A stretch of DNA of 64,000 nt from Kushneria indalinina DSM 14324. Lineage in GTDB: Bacteria; Pseudomonadota; Gammaproteobacteria; Pseudomonadales; Halomonadaceae. The DNA lies in contig NZ_QRDJ01000009.1 of the NCBI RefSeq assembly GCF_003385845.1, positions 248,001 to 312,000 on the forward strand. Direction: 5' to 3'. The notes under the pieces are model-generated. The model was not told where the DNA came from, did no database searches, and saw only the letters and a program-made list of their open reading frames with translations. The position numbers and the translations under genes were made by a program. Positions 26,891-35,943 of this stretch are shown here, piece after piece. Each line of letters opens with the position of its first letter. Position 1 is the stretch's first letter.

Positions 26891-28351
26891 TTACACCAGC
26901 CCGCCCATGTGGAAGGCTTTCTCCTCGAAGTACTCGTCAAGCCCCTGGCGGGCGCCCTCGCGCCCCAGACCCGACTGTTTGACGCCGCCAAAGGGGGCGA
27001 CCTCCATCGAGATCGCGCCGGTGTTGAGCCCGACCATGCCGAACTCCAGCGCCTCCCCCACCCGCCAGGCACGGCGCATGCTTTCGGTAAAGAAATAGGC
27101 CGCCAGCCCGAACGGCGTGGCGTTGGCGATGCGCAGCGCCTCGTCTTCGCTGTCAAAGCGCATGATCGGCGCCACCGGCCCGAAGGTTTCCTCGCGGGTA
27201 ATGCGCATGGCCTCGGTCACGCCGGTCAAAAGGGTCGGCACCACCTGTCGATGACCACCCTCCGGCACGCCGCCGCATACCAGGGTCGCACCGTGACCCA
27301 GCGCGTCATCGATATGGTCGGCGACCTTCTCGACGGCCTGATCGTTGATCAACGCCCCGATGGTCACGCCCTCATCCAAGCCGTTGCCGCACTTGAGCGC
27401 GCCCATCGCCTCTTCAAGACGCGCGACAAAGCGGTCGTGAATGCCGGCCTGTACCAGAATGCGGTTGGCGCATACGCAGGTCTGACCGGCATTGCGAAAC
27501 TTGCTCGCCATGGCGCCGGCCACCGCCAGCTCGAGATCGGCATCATCAAAGACGATCAGGGGCGCATTGCCGCCAAGCTCCAGGCTCAGACGCTTGATCT
27601 CTTCGCTGCACTGACGCATCAAAAGCCGCCCGACCCGGGTCGAACCGGTAAAGGAGAGCTTGCGCACCGTCGGGTTGGCGGTCAGCTCGCCGCCGATGGC
27701 CTCGGGCAGCCCGGTCACGATGTTGATCACCCCGGGCGGGAATCCGGCGCGCTCGGCCAGCACCGCCAGCGCCAGCGCCGACAGCGGCGTGAGCTCCGAG
27801 GGCTTGATCACGATCGGACAGCCCGCGGCCAGCGCCGGGGCGCACTTGCGCGTGATCATGGCGTTGGGGAAGTTCCACGGCGTGATCGCTCCGCACACGC
27901 CCACCGGCTGCTTGAGTACCAGAATGCGCCGATCCGCCGTCGGCGCCGGGATGGTCTCGCCGTAGGCGCGGCGGGCTTCTTCGGCAAACCACTTCACAAA
28001 GCTGGCCCCGTAGCGAATCTCGCCGCGGGACTCCGCCAGTGGCTTGCCCTGCTCACGGGTCATGATCAGCGCCAGATCTTCGAGGTTATCGAGCATCAGA
28101 TCGTGCCAGCGCATCAAGAGTTCGGCCCGCTCGGCCGCCGGTCGGGCGCGCCATTCGGGCCAGGCGGCATCGGCGGCCTCAATGGCACGCCGGGTTTCAT
28201 CAGCGCCCATGGCGGGTACCGCGGCCAGTGTCTCGCCGCTGGCCGGGTCGATGACACCGAGGGTTTTGCCATCATCGCCCTGACACCACTGACCGTTGAT
28301 AAAGCCGGCATCCTGCCAGAGCGCGGAGTCGTTCAGCGCCGGTGTGCTCAT
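26891..28351 (-). CDS. NAD(P)-dependent succinate-semialdehyde dehydrogenase-type enzyme
   Basis: The protein has 486 residues. It shows the aldehyde dehydrogenase core: I-T-P-W-N-F-P-N-A-M-I, F-T-G-S-T-R-V-G, the general base E-L-G-G-N-A-P, and the catalytic Cys in N-A-G-Q-T-C-V-C-A-N-R. The two flanking Cys and the overall sequence fit GabD-like succinate-semialdehyde dehydrogenases. The ATG at 28351 follows GGAGA. It lies 29 bp behind the peptide-type ABC transporter ATPase on the same strand, so it probably finishes breakdown of the imported compound to succinate or a similar acid. Confidence 0.88.
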   Translation of the reverse strand: MSTPALNDSALWQDAGFINGQWCQGDDGKTLGVIDPASGETLAAVPAMGADETRRAIEAADAAWPEWRARPAAERAELLMRWHDLMLDNLEDLALIMTREQGKPLAESRGEIRYGASFVKWFAEEARRAYGETIPAPTADRRILVLKQPVGVCGAITPWNFPNAMITRKCAPALAAGCPIVIKPSELTPLSALALAVLAERAGFPPGVINIVTGLPEAIGGELTANPTVRKLSFTGSTRVGRLLMRQCSEEIKRLSLELGGNAPLIVFDDADLELAVAGAMASKFRNAGQTCVCANRILVQAGIHDRFVARLEEAMGALKCGNGLDEGVTIGALINDQAVEKVADHIDDALGHGATLVCGGVPEGGHRQVVPTLLTGVTEAMRITREETFGPVAPIMRFDSEDEALRIANATPFGLAAYFFTESMRRAWRVGEALEFGMVGLNTGAISMEVAPFGGVKQSGLGREGARQGLDEYFEEKAFHMGGLV

Positions 28352-28380
28352 GTTGTTTTCTCCTGCGTTGTTGTCATCAC

Positions 28381-30033
28381 TCATGTCACGGGGGCGGCCG
28401 TTTCGTTGCGCGTCGGGCGGCTTTCAAGCCAGCCCTGACGCAGCTCCGGTACCGAGCCGATCAGCCGGCGCGTGTAGTCATGGCGCGGCGTCTCCAGCAC
28501 CTGCTGGCACGGCCCGCTCTCCACGCACTCGCCCTGATAGAGCACCATCACGTCGTCGCACAGCGAGCGCACGGTGGAGATGTCGTGGCTGATAAACAGA
28601 TAGGCCACGCCCAGCTCACGGCGCAGTTCGACCAGCAGCTCCAGAATGGCGGCGCCGACCACCGTATCGAGCGCCGAGGTCACCTCGTCGCACAAAATCA
28701 GATCCGGTTTGGCCGCCAGTGCCCGGGCCAGATTGACGCGCTGTTTCTGACCGCCGGAAAGCTCGCCGGGTTTTCGATCCAGCAGGTCGCGCGGCAGCTT
28801 CACCAGATCCATCAGCTCTTCGACGCGGGCCCGGCGCTCGCGACGGCTGAGGCTGAAGTAGGTCTCCAGCGGCCGGTTGAGCAGGCGCTGCACGCTGTGG
28901 GCGGGATTGAGCGCATTGTCGGCGCTTTGAAAGACCATCTGGATGCGGCGAAACTGATCCGGCGTGCGCCCGCGCAGCGTGGTGGAGAGCTCGCGCCGGT
29001 CGAACTGCACCGCCCCGTGGGACGGCGCCACCAGCCCGGCCACCGCGCGGGCCAGCGTCGACTTGCCCGACCCCGACTCGCCGATCACCCCCAGTGCCTG
29101 ACCGCGCACCAGATGCAGATTGATGTGTTCGAGCACCACGTTCTCGGGCCGGCCCTGACCATCGCGCGAACCGTAGCCGACCTGCAGGTCGTGGATATCG
29201 AGAAGCTCGCCCCCGTGGCGGCCTTCAACGGGTGAGAGGTGATCCTGCGGGCGGGCCGCGGCCAAAAGGCTGCGGGTATACTCATGCGCCGGCTGTTCGA
29301 GAATTCGGGCGGTGGTGTTGTGCTCCTGGGTTTCGCCGTTTTGCAGTACCAGCACCTGATCGGCCATCTGCGCGACCACGGCCAGATCATGCGACACATA
29401 GATGGCGGTGGTGCCGCGCTCGCGCATGACCTGCTTGAAGGCGCGCAGCACCTCGATCTGGGTGGTGACATCGAGTGCCGTGGTCGGCTCATCAAGAATG
29501 ACCAGCGCCGGATCGGTGATCAGCGCCATCGCCGCCATCACGCGCTGGAGCTGGCCGCCGGAGATCTGGTGCGGGTAGCGCTCGCCGATGTGCTCCGGGT
29601 CGGGCAGGGCCAGGTCATGAAACAGCGACACGGCCTTTTGTCGGGCCTCCTGGCGGCTCATGACGTCATGGATCAGCGCGCCTTCGATGACCTGATCCAT
29701 CAAGGTCCGTGAGGGGTTGAACGCCGCCGCGGCACTCTGGGCCACATAGGCCACCCGGTGGCCGCGCAGAGCGCGGGTCTGGGTGGCGTTGAGCGACAGG
29801 ATATCGGTGTCGCCAAGCTGCACGCTGCCGCCGGCAATGCGACAGCCGCTGCGGGCATAGCCGAGCATGGCCAGGGCAATCGTGGTCTTGCCCGAGCCCG
29901 ACTCGCCGATCAGCGCCAGCACTTCTCCCGGCGCCAGTTCAAAGCCGATGTCGTTGACGATGATGCGTTCCTCACCGCCCGGCGGGGTGGCGCAGATCCT
30001 GAGATCGCGCACCGTGAGTGATTCACCCAGCAT
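28381..30033 (-). CDS. Fused double ATPase of a peptide/nickel-type ABC importer (DppD-DppF fusion)
   Basis: The protein has 550 residues with two complete ABC domains. Walker A is G-E-S-G-S-G-K-T-T in the first and G-E-S-G-S-G-K-S-T in the second; signatures are I-S-G-G-Q-L-Q-R-V and L-S-G-G-Q-K-Q-R-V; Walker B is V-I-L-D-E-P-T and L-I-L-C-D-E-V-T. It powers import by the DppB/DppC-like permeases encoded just upstream. Its ATG follows AGGAG and starts 4 bp after the permease stop, so coupling is tight. Confidence 0.92.
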   Translation of the reverse strand: MLGESLTVRDLRICATPPGGEERIIVNDIGFELAPGEVLALIGESGSGKTTIALAMLGYARSGCRIAGGSVQLGDTDILSLNATQTRALRGHRVAYVAQSAAAAFNPSRTLMDQVIEGALIHDVMSRQEARQKAVSLFHDLALPDPEHIGERYPHQISGGQLQRVMAAMALITDPALVILDEPTTALDVTTQIEVLRAFKQVMRERGTTAIYVSHDLAVVAQMADQVLVLQNGETQEHNTTARILEQPAHEYTRSLLAAARPQDHLSPVEGRHGGELLDIHDLQVGYGSRDGQGRPENVVLEHINLHLVRGQALGVIGESGSGKSTLARAVAGLVAPSHGAVQFDRRELSTTLRGRTPDQFRRIQMVFQSADNALNPAHSVQRLLNRPLETYFSLSRRERRARVEELMDLVKLPRDLLDRKPGELSGGQKQRVNLARALAAKPDLILCDEVTSALDTVVGAAILELLVELRRELGVAYLFISHDISTVRSLCDDVMVLYQGECVESGPCQQVLETPRHDYTRRLIGSVPELRQGWLESRPTRNETAAPVT

Positions 30034-30037
30034 ATGG

Positions 30038-30964
30038 TCACTCCTTTTGCGTGTCGCGGCTTTTGGAAAGGCTGTCGATCAGCAGGTTGGCGCCGATGGT
30101 CAGCGTGCCGATGGCCAGTGCCGGAGCGATCACCGCCAGCGCCCCCTGGCTCAGCCCGCCGATGTTTTCACGTACCAGCGAGCCCAGATCCGCCGCCGGC
30201 GGCTGAACCCCGAGCCCCAGAAAGCTCATGCCGCTGAGCAGCAGCACGATAAAGACAAAGCGCATGCCCATGTCGGTGAGCACCGACTGGATCATGTTGG
30301 GCATGATCTCGACGGCGGCGATGTAGAAACGCCCTTCCCCGCGGGTTTTCGCCACCTGCACGTACTCAAGCGTGGCCAGATTGGTCGCCAGACTGTGCGA
30401 GATGCGAAACGCGCCGGGGGCATAGCTCAGTACCGCGGCCAGGATCAGAAGCGGGATGGAGGTGCCAAAGGCCGACACCATGACCAGTGCCATCATCTTG
30501 CTGGGAATGGAGATCAGGGTATCGAAGATGCGGCGCACGCCCTCTTCCAGCCAGCGCGGCAGCAGCACGGTCAGCATGCCGAACCCCGCGCCCACCAGCG
30601 TCGAGAGAAGCGCTGCCACAACGGCCAGTCCCACCGTATAGCGCGCCCCGGTCAGCATGCGGCTGAGCATGTCGCGGCCCATGTAGTCGGTGCCCAGCCA
30701 GTGGGCCGCACTCATGCCGCCATAGATCTCATCGGCAACGAAGGCCCCCATCGGATAGGGCGCCAGCAAGGGGCCAAACAGCGCCACCAGCACCCAGAAA
30801 CCAAACAGGGTCAGCCCGATCCAGCGCAGCAGTTTCAGGCGCGGTTTGTTGCGGCGGGCCGGTGCGGAGATCGGCAGGCGGCTGCCGTCGACCATGCGCC
30901 GGGCGGATGCTCGGCGCTGTGACGCGCCTTGACGACGATGTGGCATGGCATGGGTCTCACTCAT
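30038..30964 (-). CDS. Peptide/opine-type ABC transporter permease (DppC-like)
   Basis: The protein has 308 residues, with a basic cytoplasmic N-terminus and about six helices. The subfamily start L-F-G-P-L-L-A-P-Y-P and the L-G-T-D-Y-M-G-R-D-M-L-S-R motif are typical of DppC/OppC. The EAA-like coupling loop lies near A-K-T-R-G-E-G-R-F-Y. The ATG at 30964 overlaps the dppB stop as ATGA; the frame is open further upstream but that part is inside dppB. Confidence 0.92.
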   Translation of the reverse strand: MSETHAMPHRRQGASQRRASARRMVDGSRLPISAPARRNKPRLKLLRWIGLTLFGFWVLVALFGPLLAPYPMGAFVADEIYGGMSAAHWLGTDYMGRDMLSRMLTGARYTVGLAVVAALLSTLVGAGFGMLTVLLPRWLEEGVRRIFDTLISIPSKMMALVMVSAFGTSIPLLILAAVLSYAPGAFRISHSLATNLATLEYVQVAKTRGEGRFYIAAVEIMPNMIQSVLTDMGMRFVFIVLLLSGMSFLGLGVQPPAADLGSLVRENIGGLSQGALAVIAPALAIGTLTIGANLLIDSLSKSRDTQKE

Positions 30965-31917
30965 CGGTTTCGCAGCCTCGGGTTGGAGAGGATCGCGCAC
31001 AAGTCGGCCACCATCACCAGAATCAGGTAGGCGCCGCAAAAGAGCATGGCGCAGGCCTGAACCAGGGCGAGATCCCGGTTGGACACGGCATCCACCATCA
31101 GACTGGCGATACCCGGATAGTTGAAAATCGTCTCGACGATGATGACCCCGCCCAGCAGATAGGACAGGCTCAGCGCCACGGCGTTGGCGATCGGGCCGAC
31201 CGCGTTGGGCAGGGCGTGACGCAGCACTCGCCGCACCGGCGGGACCCCCTTGAGTCGGGCCATTTCGATATAGGCGCTGTCGAGCTGGTCGATCAGCGCC
31301 GCCCGGGTCATGCGCGCCATCTGGGCGATCAGCACGCAGCACAGCGTCAGCACCGGCATGGCATAGATCCGCACGAAATCGCCAACGCTCTCGACGGTCG
31401 AGACGTAGGACAGCGCCGGCAGCCAGCCCAGGTGCACGGCAAAGATCAGCACCGCAAGCGTTGCGACCAGAAACTCCGGCACCGCCACCATCGACAGCGT
31501 GACCACGTTCAGCGCCCGGTCGATGTTGCCGCCGCGGCGCATGGCGGCCACCAGCCCCATGGTCAGGGCAATGGGCACCGAAATGGCCGTGGTAATGGCC
31601 GCCAGCAGCAGCGAGTTGGGCAGACGATCATTCATCAACTGCGCCACCGGCATGCCGTTGCTGGCCGACATGCCCAGATCACCGGTGGCAAAGCCGGTCA
31701 GCCAGTGCCAGTAGCGCACCAGCGGCGATTGATTGAGCCCGAGCTCCTCTCGCAGGGCCGCGACCTGCTCGGGCGTGGCGAACTGACCCAGAATCTGCTG
31801 GGCGGTGTCACCCGGCAGCAGGGAGGTAATGGCAAAAATGACCAGCGACACCAGAAACAGCGTCAAAAGACTTGAGGACAGACGTCCCAGCACCAGTTTG
31901 GGCATGGCGTTGCGCAT
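30961..31917 (-). CDS. Peptide/opine-type ABC transporter permease (DppB-like)
   Basis: The protein has 318 residues and six predicted helices. Family signs are L-P-G-D-T-A at the first periplasmic loop, the E-E-L-G-L-N-Q-S-P-L stretch, and the coupling loop Y-I-E-M-A-R-L-K-G-V-P. It forms the channel with the DppC-like partner. I chose the ATG at 31917 (M-R-N-A-M-P-K-L), which has GGAGG at 6 bp. Confidence 0.92.
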   Translation of the reverse strand: MRNAMPKLVLGRLSSSLLTLFLVSLVIFAITSLLPGDTAQQILGQFATPEQVAALREELGLNQSPLVRYWHWLTGFATGDLGMSASNGMPVAQLMNDRLPNSLLLAAITTAISVPIALTMGLVAAMRRGGNIDRALNVVTLSMVAVPEFLVATLAVLIFAVHLGWLPALSYVSTVESVGDFVRIYAMPVLTLCCVLIAQMARMTRAALIDQLDSAYIEMARLKGVPPVRRVLRHALPNAVGPIANAVALSLSYLLGGVIIVETIFNYPGIASLMVDAVSNRDLALVQACAMLFCGAYLILVMVADLCAILSNPRLRNR

Positions 31918-32017
31918 CTCTTGCCTCCGGGGTGGGGGCCGACCGGCACGCAGGCGCCCTTTCGGCAACCCTGCGCGCCGCGGCCGGCATCAGTGACAGG
32001 AAGGGGTGACACGCCCG

Positions 32018-33661
32018 TTACGCATTCCACCAGATGTATTCGGCGAACATGTAGCCCATGAAACTGCCCAGCGGCACAGTGCGGTCCATGCCGCCGATGC
32101 GGGCGTCATAGCCTTCGACATCGCTCAAAAAAACCGGGATGCCGATGCCGCTTTCGTTGTGAATCAACGTCTGCATGTCGGCATACATCTGCCGGCGGGC
32201 GGCATCATCGGCCTCGCTTCGCGAGGCCACCAGAAGTTGATCGAACTGCTCGTTTTTCCAGCCCGACTCGTTCCAGGGCGCACTGGAGGCAAAAAACTGC
32301 GACAGAAGAATGTTGGCGGTGGGTCGCGGATTAACGTTGCCAAAGCCCAGCGGGTGCTTCATCCAGTGGTTGGACCAGTAGCCATCGCCCGGCACCCGAT
32401 TGAGATTGATATTGAGCCCGGCCTGAGCGGCCGACTGCTGCAACAGCTGCCCCATCTCCTCGGAGTAGTTGGCTGCCGGCGATACCACGACCGGAACGCG
32501 GGCACCGGCCACACCGGCCTTTTTCAACAGCGCCGCGGCCCGCTCGGGGTCGTATTCACGCTGAGGCAGACCGTCGAAATAGTAGGGCGAGGACGGCGCG
32601 ATCGGCTGGTCGTTGGCTATCTGACCATAGCCGCGCAGGGCCACCCGCTTGATCTGCTCGCGATCAAAGAGATATTTCATCGCCTCGACGAACTCGGGGC
32701 GGCTGCCGGGCTGCTGGTCGACGCGCATGACCAGGTCGGTGTAGTTGCCCGAATTGGTGGCCTTGACCCGGCTGCCCTCGGTCTGCTTGACCCGATCGGC
32801 GTTGCGCCCGGAAAGGTTGTTGATCATGTGGACATCGCCGGAGAGCAGCGCGTTGACGCGCGCCGACTCGTCGCTGATGCCCACGGTCTCGATGGCATCG
32901 AGATAGGGGTAACCCTCGCGCCAGTAGTTCTCGTTACGCACCGCCACCGAGCGCACGCCGGGGCTGAACTCCTCGCATGTGAACGGCCCGGTACCGATGC
33001 CCTTTGAAAAGTCGGTGGTGCCATCGGGCACGATCACCAGGTGCATGACGGCAAGAATCGCGGGCAGTTCGATATTGGGTGCGGAGAGATTGAACTCGAC
33101 GCGTCGGTCGTCGAGTGCGGTGACGCTGTCGATCTGATCGACCATCGACAGCACCTTGGATCCGACAGCCGGGTCCTTGTGACGCATGATCGAATAGATG
33201 ACGTCCTGAGGCGTGAGCGCCTTGCCATCGTGGAATGTCACCCCCTGTCGGAGGGTAAACACCCAGTGGCCGCCGTTATCACTGCTCTCGAATGTCTCGG
33301 CCAGCGCCGGCTGCGGCTCGAGCTGTTCGTTGAACTGGGTCAGGCCGCTGTAAAAGGTGTAGGCGCGCACATAGTCAATCGCTGTGGAGCCCTTGGCCGG
33401 GTCCAGCGATTCAGCGGATGAGGACGAATGAGCTGCCACGCGAATGCGACCGCCTCGTTTCGGAGTACCCTGCCCGTCGGCATCTGCGGCCCAGCCCATC
33501 GACATACCGGGCAGCATGCCACTGCCGGCGGCCGCAATCCCGGCCACGCCGAGCATTTTCAGTGCCTGACGGCGTGACAGCCCGGCCTGCATGGCGCGAT
33601 AGACCTGCAGACTCTGCTCCGGGGAGACCAGCGTGTCATCACCGCGTTTATTGTGTGTCAT
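32018..33661 (-). CDS. Tat-exported substrate-binding protein of the peptide/opine ABC importer (SBP family 5)
   Basis: The protein has 547 residues. A twin-arginine signal (S-R-R-Q-A-L-K-M-L-G) precedes a hydrophobic stretch. The mature protein has the family 5 fold with L-D-P-A-K-G, F-T-L-R-Q-G-V-T-F-H-D-G-K and D-V-I-Y-S-I. Family members bind peptides, opines, nickel or heme; the neighbouring amine oxidase-like and amide-hydrolysing enzymes favour an amino-acid-derived compound. It is the first transporter gene, with 100 bp before dppB, a usual arrangement for high expression of the binding protein. Confidence 0.92.
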   Translation of the reverse strand: MTHNKRGDDTLVSPEQSLQVYRAMQAGLSRRQALKMLGVAGIAAAGSGMLPGMSMGWAADADGQGTPKRGGRIRVAAHSSSSAESLDPAKGSTAIDYVRAYTFYSGLTQFNEQLEPQPALAETFESSDNGGHWVFTLRQGVTFHDGKALTPQDVIYSIMRHKDPAVGSKVLSMVDQIDSVTALDDRRVEFNLSAPNIELPAILAVMHLVIVPDGTTDFSKGIGTGPFTCEEFSPGVRSVAVRNENYWREGYPYLDAIETVGISDESARVNALLSGDVHMINNLSGRNADRVKQTEGSRVKATNSGNYTDLVMRVDQQPGSRPEFVEAMKYLFDREQIKRVALRGYGQIANDQPIAPSSPYYFDGLPQREYDPERAAALLKKAGVAGARVPVVVSPAANYSEEMGQLLQQSAAQAGLNINLNRVPGDGYWSNHWMKHPLGFGNVNPRPTANILLSQFFASSAPWNESGWKNEQFDQLLVASRSEADDAARRQMYADMQTLIHNESGIGIPVFLSDVEGYDARIGGMDRTVPLGSFMGYMFAEYIWWNA

Positions 33662-33761
33662 GAGCCTTCTCCTTCTGCCTGAAATTGTTATTGCATTCGG
33701 ATACAGCGCTGCATCACTGACAGCCTCGGGCTGTCGCGTTTCTGTTCTTGTTATTGGCCGG

Positions 33762-35036
33762 CTAGTGCAGCCGGTCCTGCAGGCGGTACCAGCCGCCCAC
33801 CAGGGGTAAAAACCAGGGCTTGCCGAAGTTGCCGGGGATGGCCGGCCAGTTGTCGCCTTGCCACGGATAGTCCTTGCGCTGGCCCAGCATCATCTCGGCC
33901 AGCATCCGACCCATGTGCACCGACATCTGCACGCCATGGCCGCTAAAGCCCATTACGTAGTACATGCCCTCATGGCGTCCGGCGTGGGGCAGGCGGTCGC
34001 GACTCATGTCCACCAGCCCGCCCCAGCAGTGTGACAGCGGCGTCTCGGCCAGCTGCGGAAAGGTGTCACGAAGGCCGCGGCGCAGAATCTCGCCGCTTTT
34101 GGCATCGGATTTGCCGCCGGACATGGCAAAGCGGGCGCGCCCGCCAAACAGCAGGCGGTCATCCGGGGTCAGGCGGAAGTAGTGGCCGATGATGCGGCTG
34201 GTCACGCAGGCGCGACGGTTGGGAATGAGCTGCGCGCACTGCTCGCTGGACAACGGCTCGGTGACCACGATGAAACTGCCCACCGGCGCCAGCCGACGAC
34301 GAAACCAGTTCAGCGGACCGACCTGAGAGGCACCGGTCGCCAGCAGTACGTTGTTGGCGTAAAAATCGCCATGCGGGGTGGTCAGGCGATAGCGCTCGCC
34401 TTCACGCTCAACGCCGGTCATGGGGGTGTGTTCAAAAAGATGGGCGCCGTGACGCACGGCGGCCTCGGCAAGCCCGGTACCAAAGCGGCCCATGTGCATC
34501 TGGCCGCCGTTTTTCTGCCAGAGCCCGCCGTAAAAGGCCGGCGAATCGACCTCACGGCGCGCCTCTTCCTTTGAGAGCAGCGCCACATCCGGGTCGACAT
34601 CGCGGCGAATCGCCTCGCAGGTGCGCCCCAGCTTGTCATAGTGCTCGGGCTTGGCAGCCAGCTTGAGCTTGCCGCGGCGCAGGTAATCACACTCGATCCC
34701 CTCCTCCTCGATCACCTGCTCGATCGAGGCCACCGCCTCGCTGTAACTGCGGTAATGCAGTATCGCCTGGTCGCGGCCGAGCTGGTCGACCATGCCGACG
34801 TAATCCTGGGCCACGCCGGTGTTGCACTGCCCGCCGTTGCGCCCGGAGGCCTCGCCGATCACGCGGCCGGCCTCTACAAGCGCCACGCGGGCGCCGCCGC
34901 GGGCCAGGGTGCGCGCCGCCGACAGCCCGGTCAGGCCGCCGCCGACCACGGCCACATCATAGTGGCCCTCGGGGGGATGGGACCTGGCACCGGTAAACGC
35001 CGGGGCCGTATCCAGCCAGTAGGACTCGAACTTCAT
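33762..35036 (-). CDS. FAD-dependent amine/amino acid oxidoreductase (DAO family, PuuB-like)
   Basis: The protein has 424 residues. The FAD-binding motif is V-A-V-V-G-G-G-L-T-G-L-S-A-A, followed by E-A-S-G-R-N-G-G-Q. The C-terminal FAD segment is Y-Y-V-M-G-F-S-G-H-G-V-Q. It resembles gamma-glutamylputrescine oxidase and related enzymes that oxidise a C-N bond to an imine or aldehyde. The protein ends G-K-P-W-F-L-P-L-V-G-G-W-Y, closely like the third FAD enzyme at 44176-45513, so the two are paralogues. It sits between the binding protein and the HAD hydrolase gene on the same strand. Confidence 0.88.
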   Translation of the reverse strand: MKFESYWLDTAPAFTGARSHPPEGHYDVAVVGGGLTGLSAARTLARGGARVALVEAGRVIGEASGRNGGQCNTGVAQDYVGMVDQLGRDQAILHYRSYSEAVASIEQVIEEEGIECDYLRRGKLKLAAKPEHYDKLGRTCEAIRRDVDPDVALLSKEEARREVDSPAFYGGLWQKNGGQMHMGRFGTGLAEAAVRHGAHLFEHTPMTGVEREGERYRLTTPHGDFYANNVLLATGASQVGPLNWFRRRLAPVGSFIVVTEPLSSEQCAQLIPNRRACVTSRIIGHYFRLTPDDRLLFGGRARFAMSGGKSDAKSGEILRRGLRDTFPQLAETPLSHCWGGLVDMSRDRLPHAGRHEGMYYVMGFSGHGVQMSVHMGRMLAEMMLGQRKDYPWQGDNWPAIPGNFGKPWFLPLVGGWYRLQDRLH

Positions 35037-35085
35037 GAACGCTCTCCCAAAAGGGGTCGCAGTGACGATTCACAGACCGACCAGC

Positions 35086-35760
35086 TCAGAGGCCGACAAG
35101 CGCCGGCAGGCCGCGAATATCGGCAATCTCGGTGGCCCCGTAACCCTCACAGAAGCCTTCATGATTGCGCGCCACGAACGCCTTGTTTTTAATGCCCATG
35201 AAGTGCGCCGACATCAGGTCGTAGCGAAAGCTCGACGACACGTGCAACAGCTCATCGGGCTGACAGTCCAGGGTATCGATCATGGCTTCAAAGGCGGCCA
35301 GACGCGGCTTGTAGACCTGGAACATTTCTGCCGTGAAGACCTTGTGAAACGGCACTTCCAGCTTTTTGACGTTGTCCATGATCTGGCTGTCATCGGCGTT
35401 GGAGTAGATCACCAGCGGGATTTTATCGGCGATTTTTGAAAGCCCCTCGATCACGTCCGGGTGGGGTCCCCAGGTCGGTACCGCCTCGAAGTAGCGCATG
35501 CCTTCATTGTCGCGGTAGTCGACGCCCCAGCGCTTGCAGGTGCGCTCAAGCGCCGTGCAGATGACTTGCGAATAGGGCTTCCAGGGGCCGAGCACTTCAT
35601 CAAAGCGGTAAGCCCCGAAGGATTTGACGAAGGCGTCCATCTGATCGGCCTGCGGGAGGCGGTCGGCAAAGATCTCCCGGGTCATGGTGGCCATCTGAAA
35701 GTTGGTCAGCGTGCCGTAGCAGTCAAAGGTAATGTACTTCGGGCGCATGATGTCGCTCAT
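35086..35760 (-). CDS. Type II haloacid dehalogenase-like hydrolase
   Basis: The protein has 224 residues. Motif I is I-T-F-D-C-Y-G-T-L with the Asp nucleophile, motif II is I-Y-S-N-A-D-D-S, the Lys is in Q-V-Y-K-P-R, and the last motif is L-L-H-V-S-S-S-F-R-Y-D. This is the layout of (S)-2-haloacid dehalogenases, but many such proteins in catabolic loci act on other substrates. The start at 35760 (M-S-D-I-M-R-P) matches family length; an upstream extension is not supported. It is 49 bp ahead of the FAD oxidoreductase gene, on the same strand. Confidence 0.88.
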   Translation of the reverse strand: MSDIMRPKYITFDCYGTLTNFQMATMTREIFADRLPQADQMDAFVKSFGAYRFDEVLGPWKPYSQVICTALERTCKRWGVDYRDNEGMRYFEAVPTWGPHPDVIEGLSKIADKIPLVIYSNADDSQIMDNVKKLEVPFHKVFTAEMFQVYKPRLAAFEAMIDTLDCQPDELLHVSSSFRYDLMSAHFMGIKNKAFVARNHEGFCEGYGATEIADIRGLPALVGL

Positions 35761-35943
35761 GGTGTGTCGTCCTGTGTTGTCGTGCCGTAACGGCGATGAT
35801 TGTTGTGGACGTTGGCCTCCCGCCGGGGGCCATGACTCCATTACAGCACTCCCTGACCATCGCAGGACGCTGAAAGCCCGGGGGCTGTCGGTACAAAACC
35901 TCCTTTTTGCGTGGTTGCACAGCACAGCCTGCGGCAGACGGGG

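Noticed and set aside
26909-28438. 509-codon plus-strand frame opposite the succinate-semialdehyde-type dehydrogenase
   Set aside because: It is antisense to a complete aldehyde dehydrogenase with an intact active site and shows no domain.
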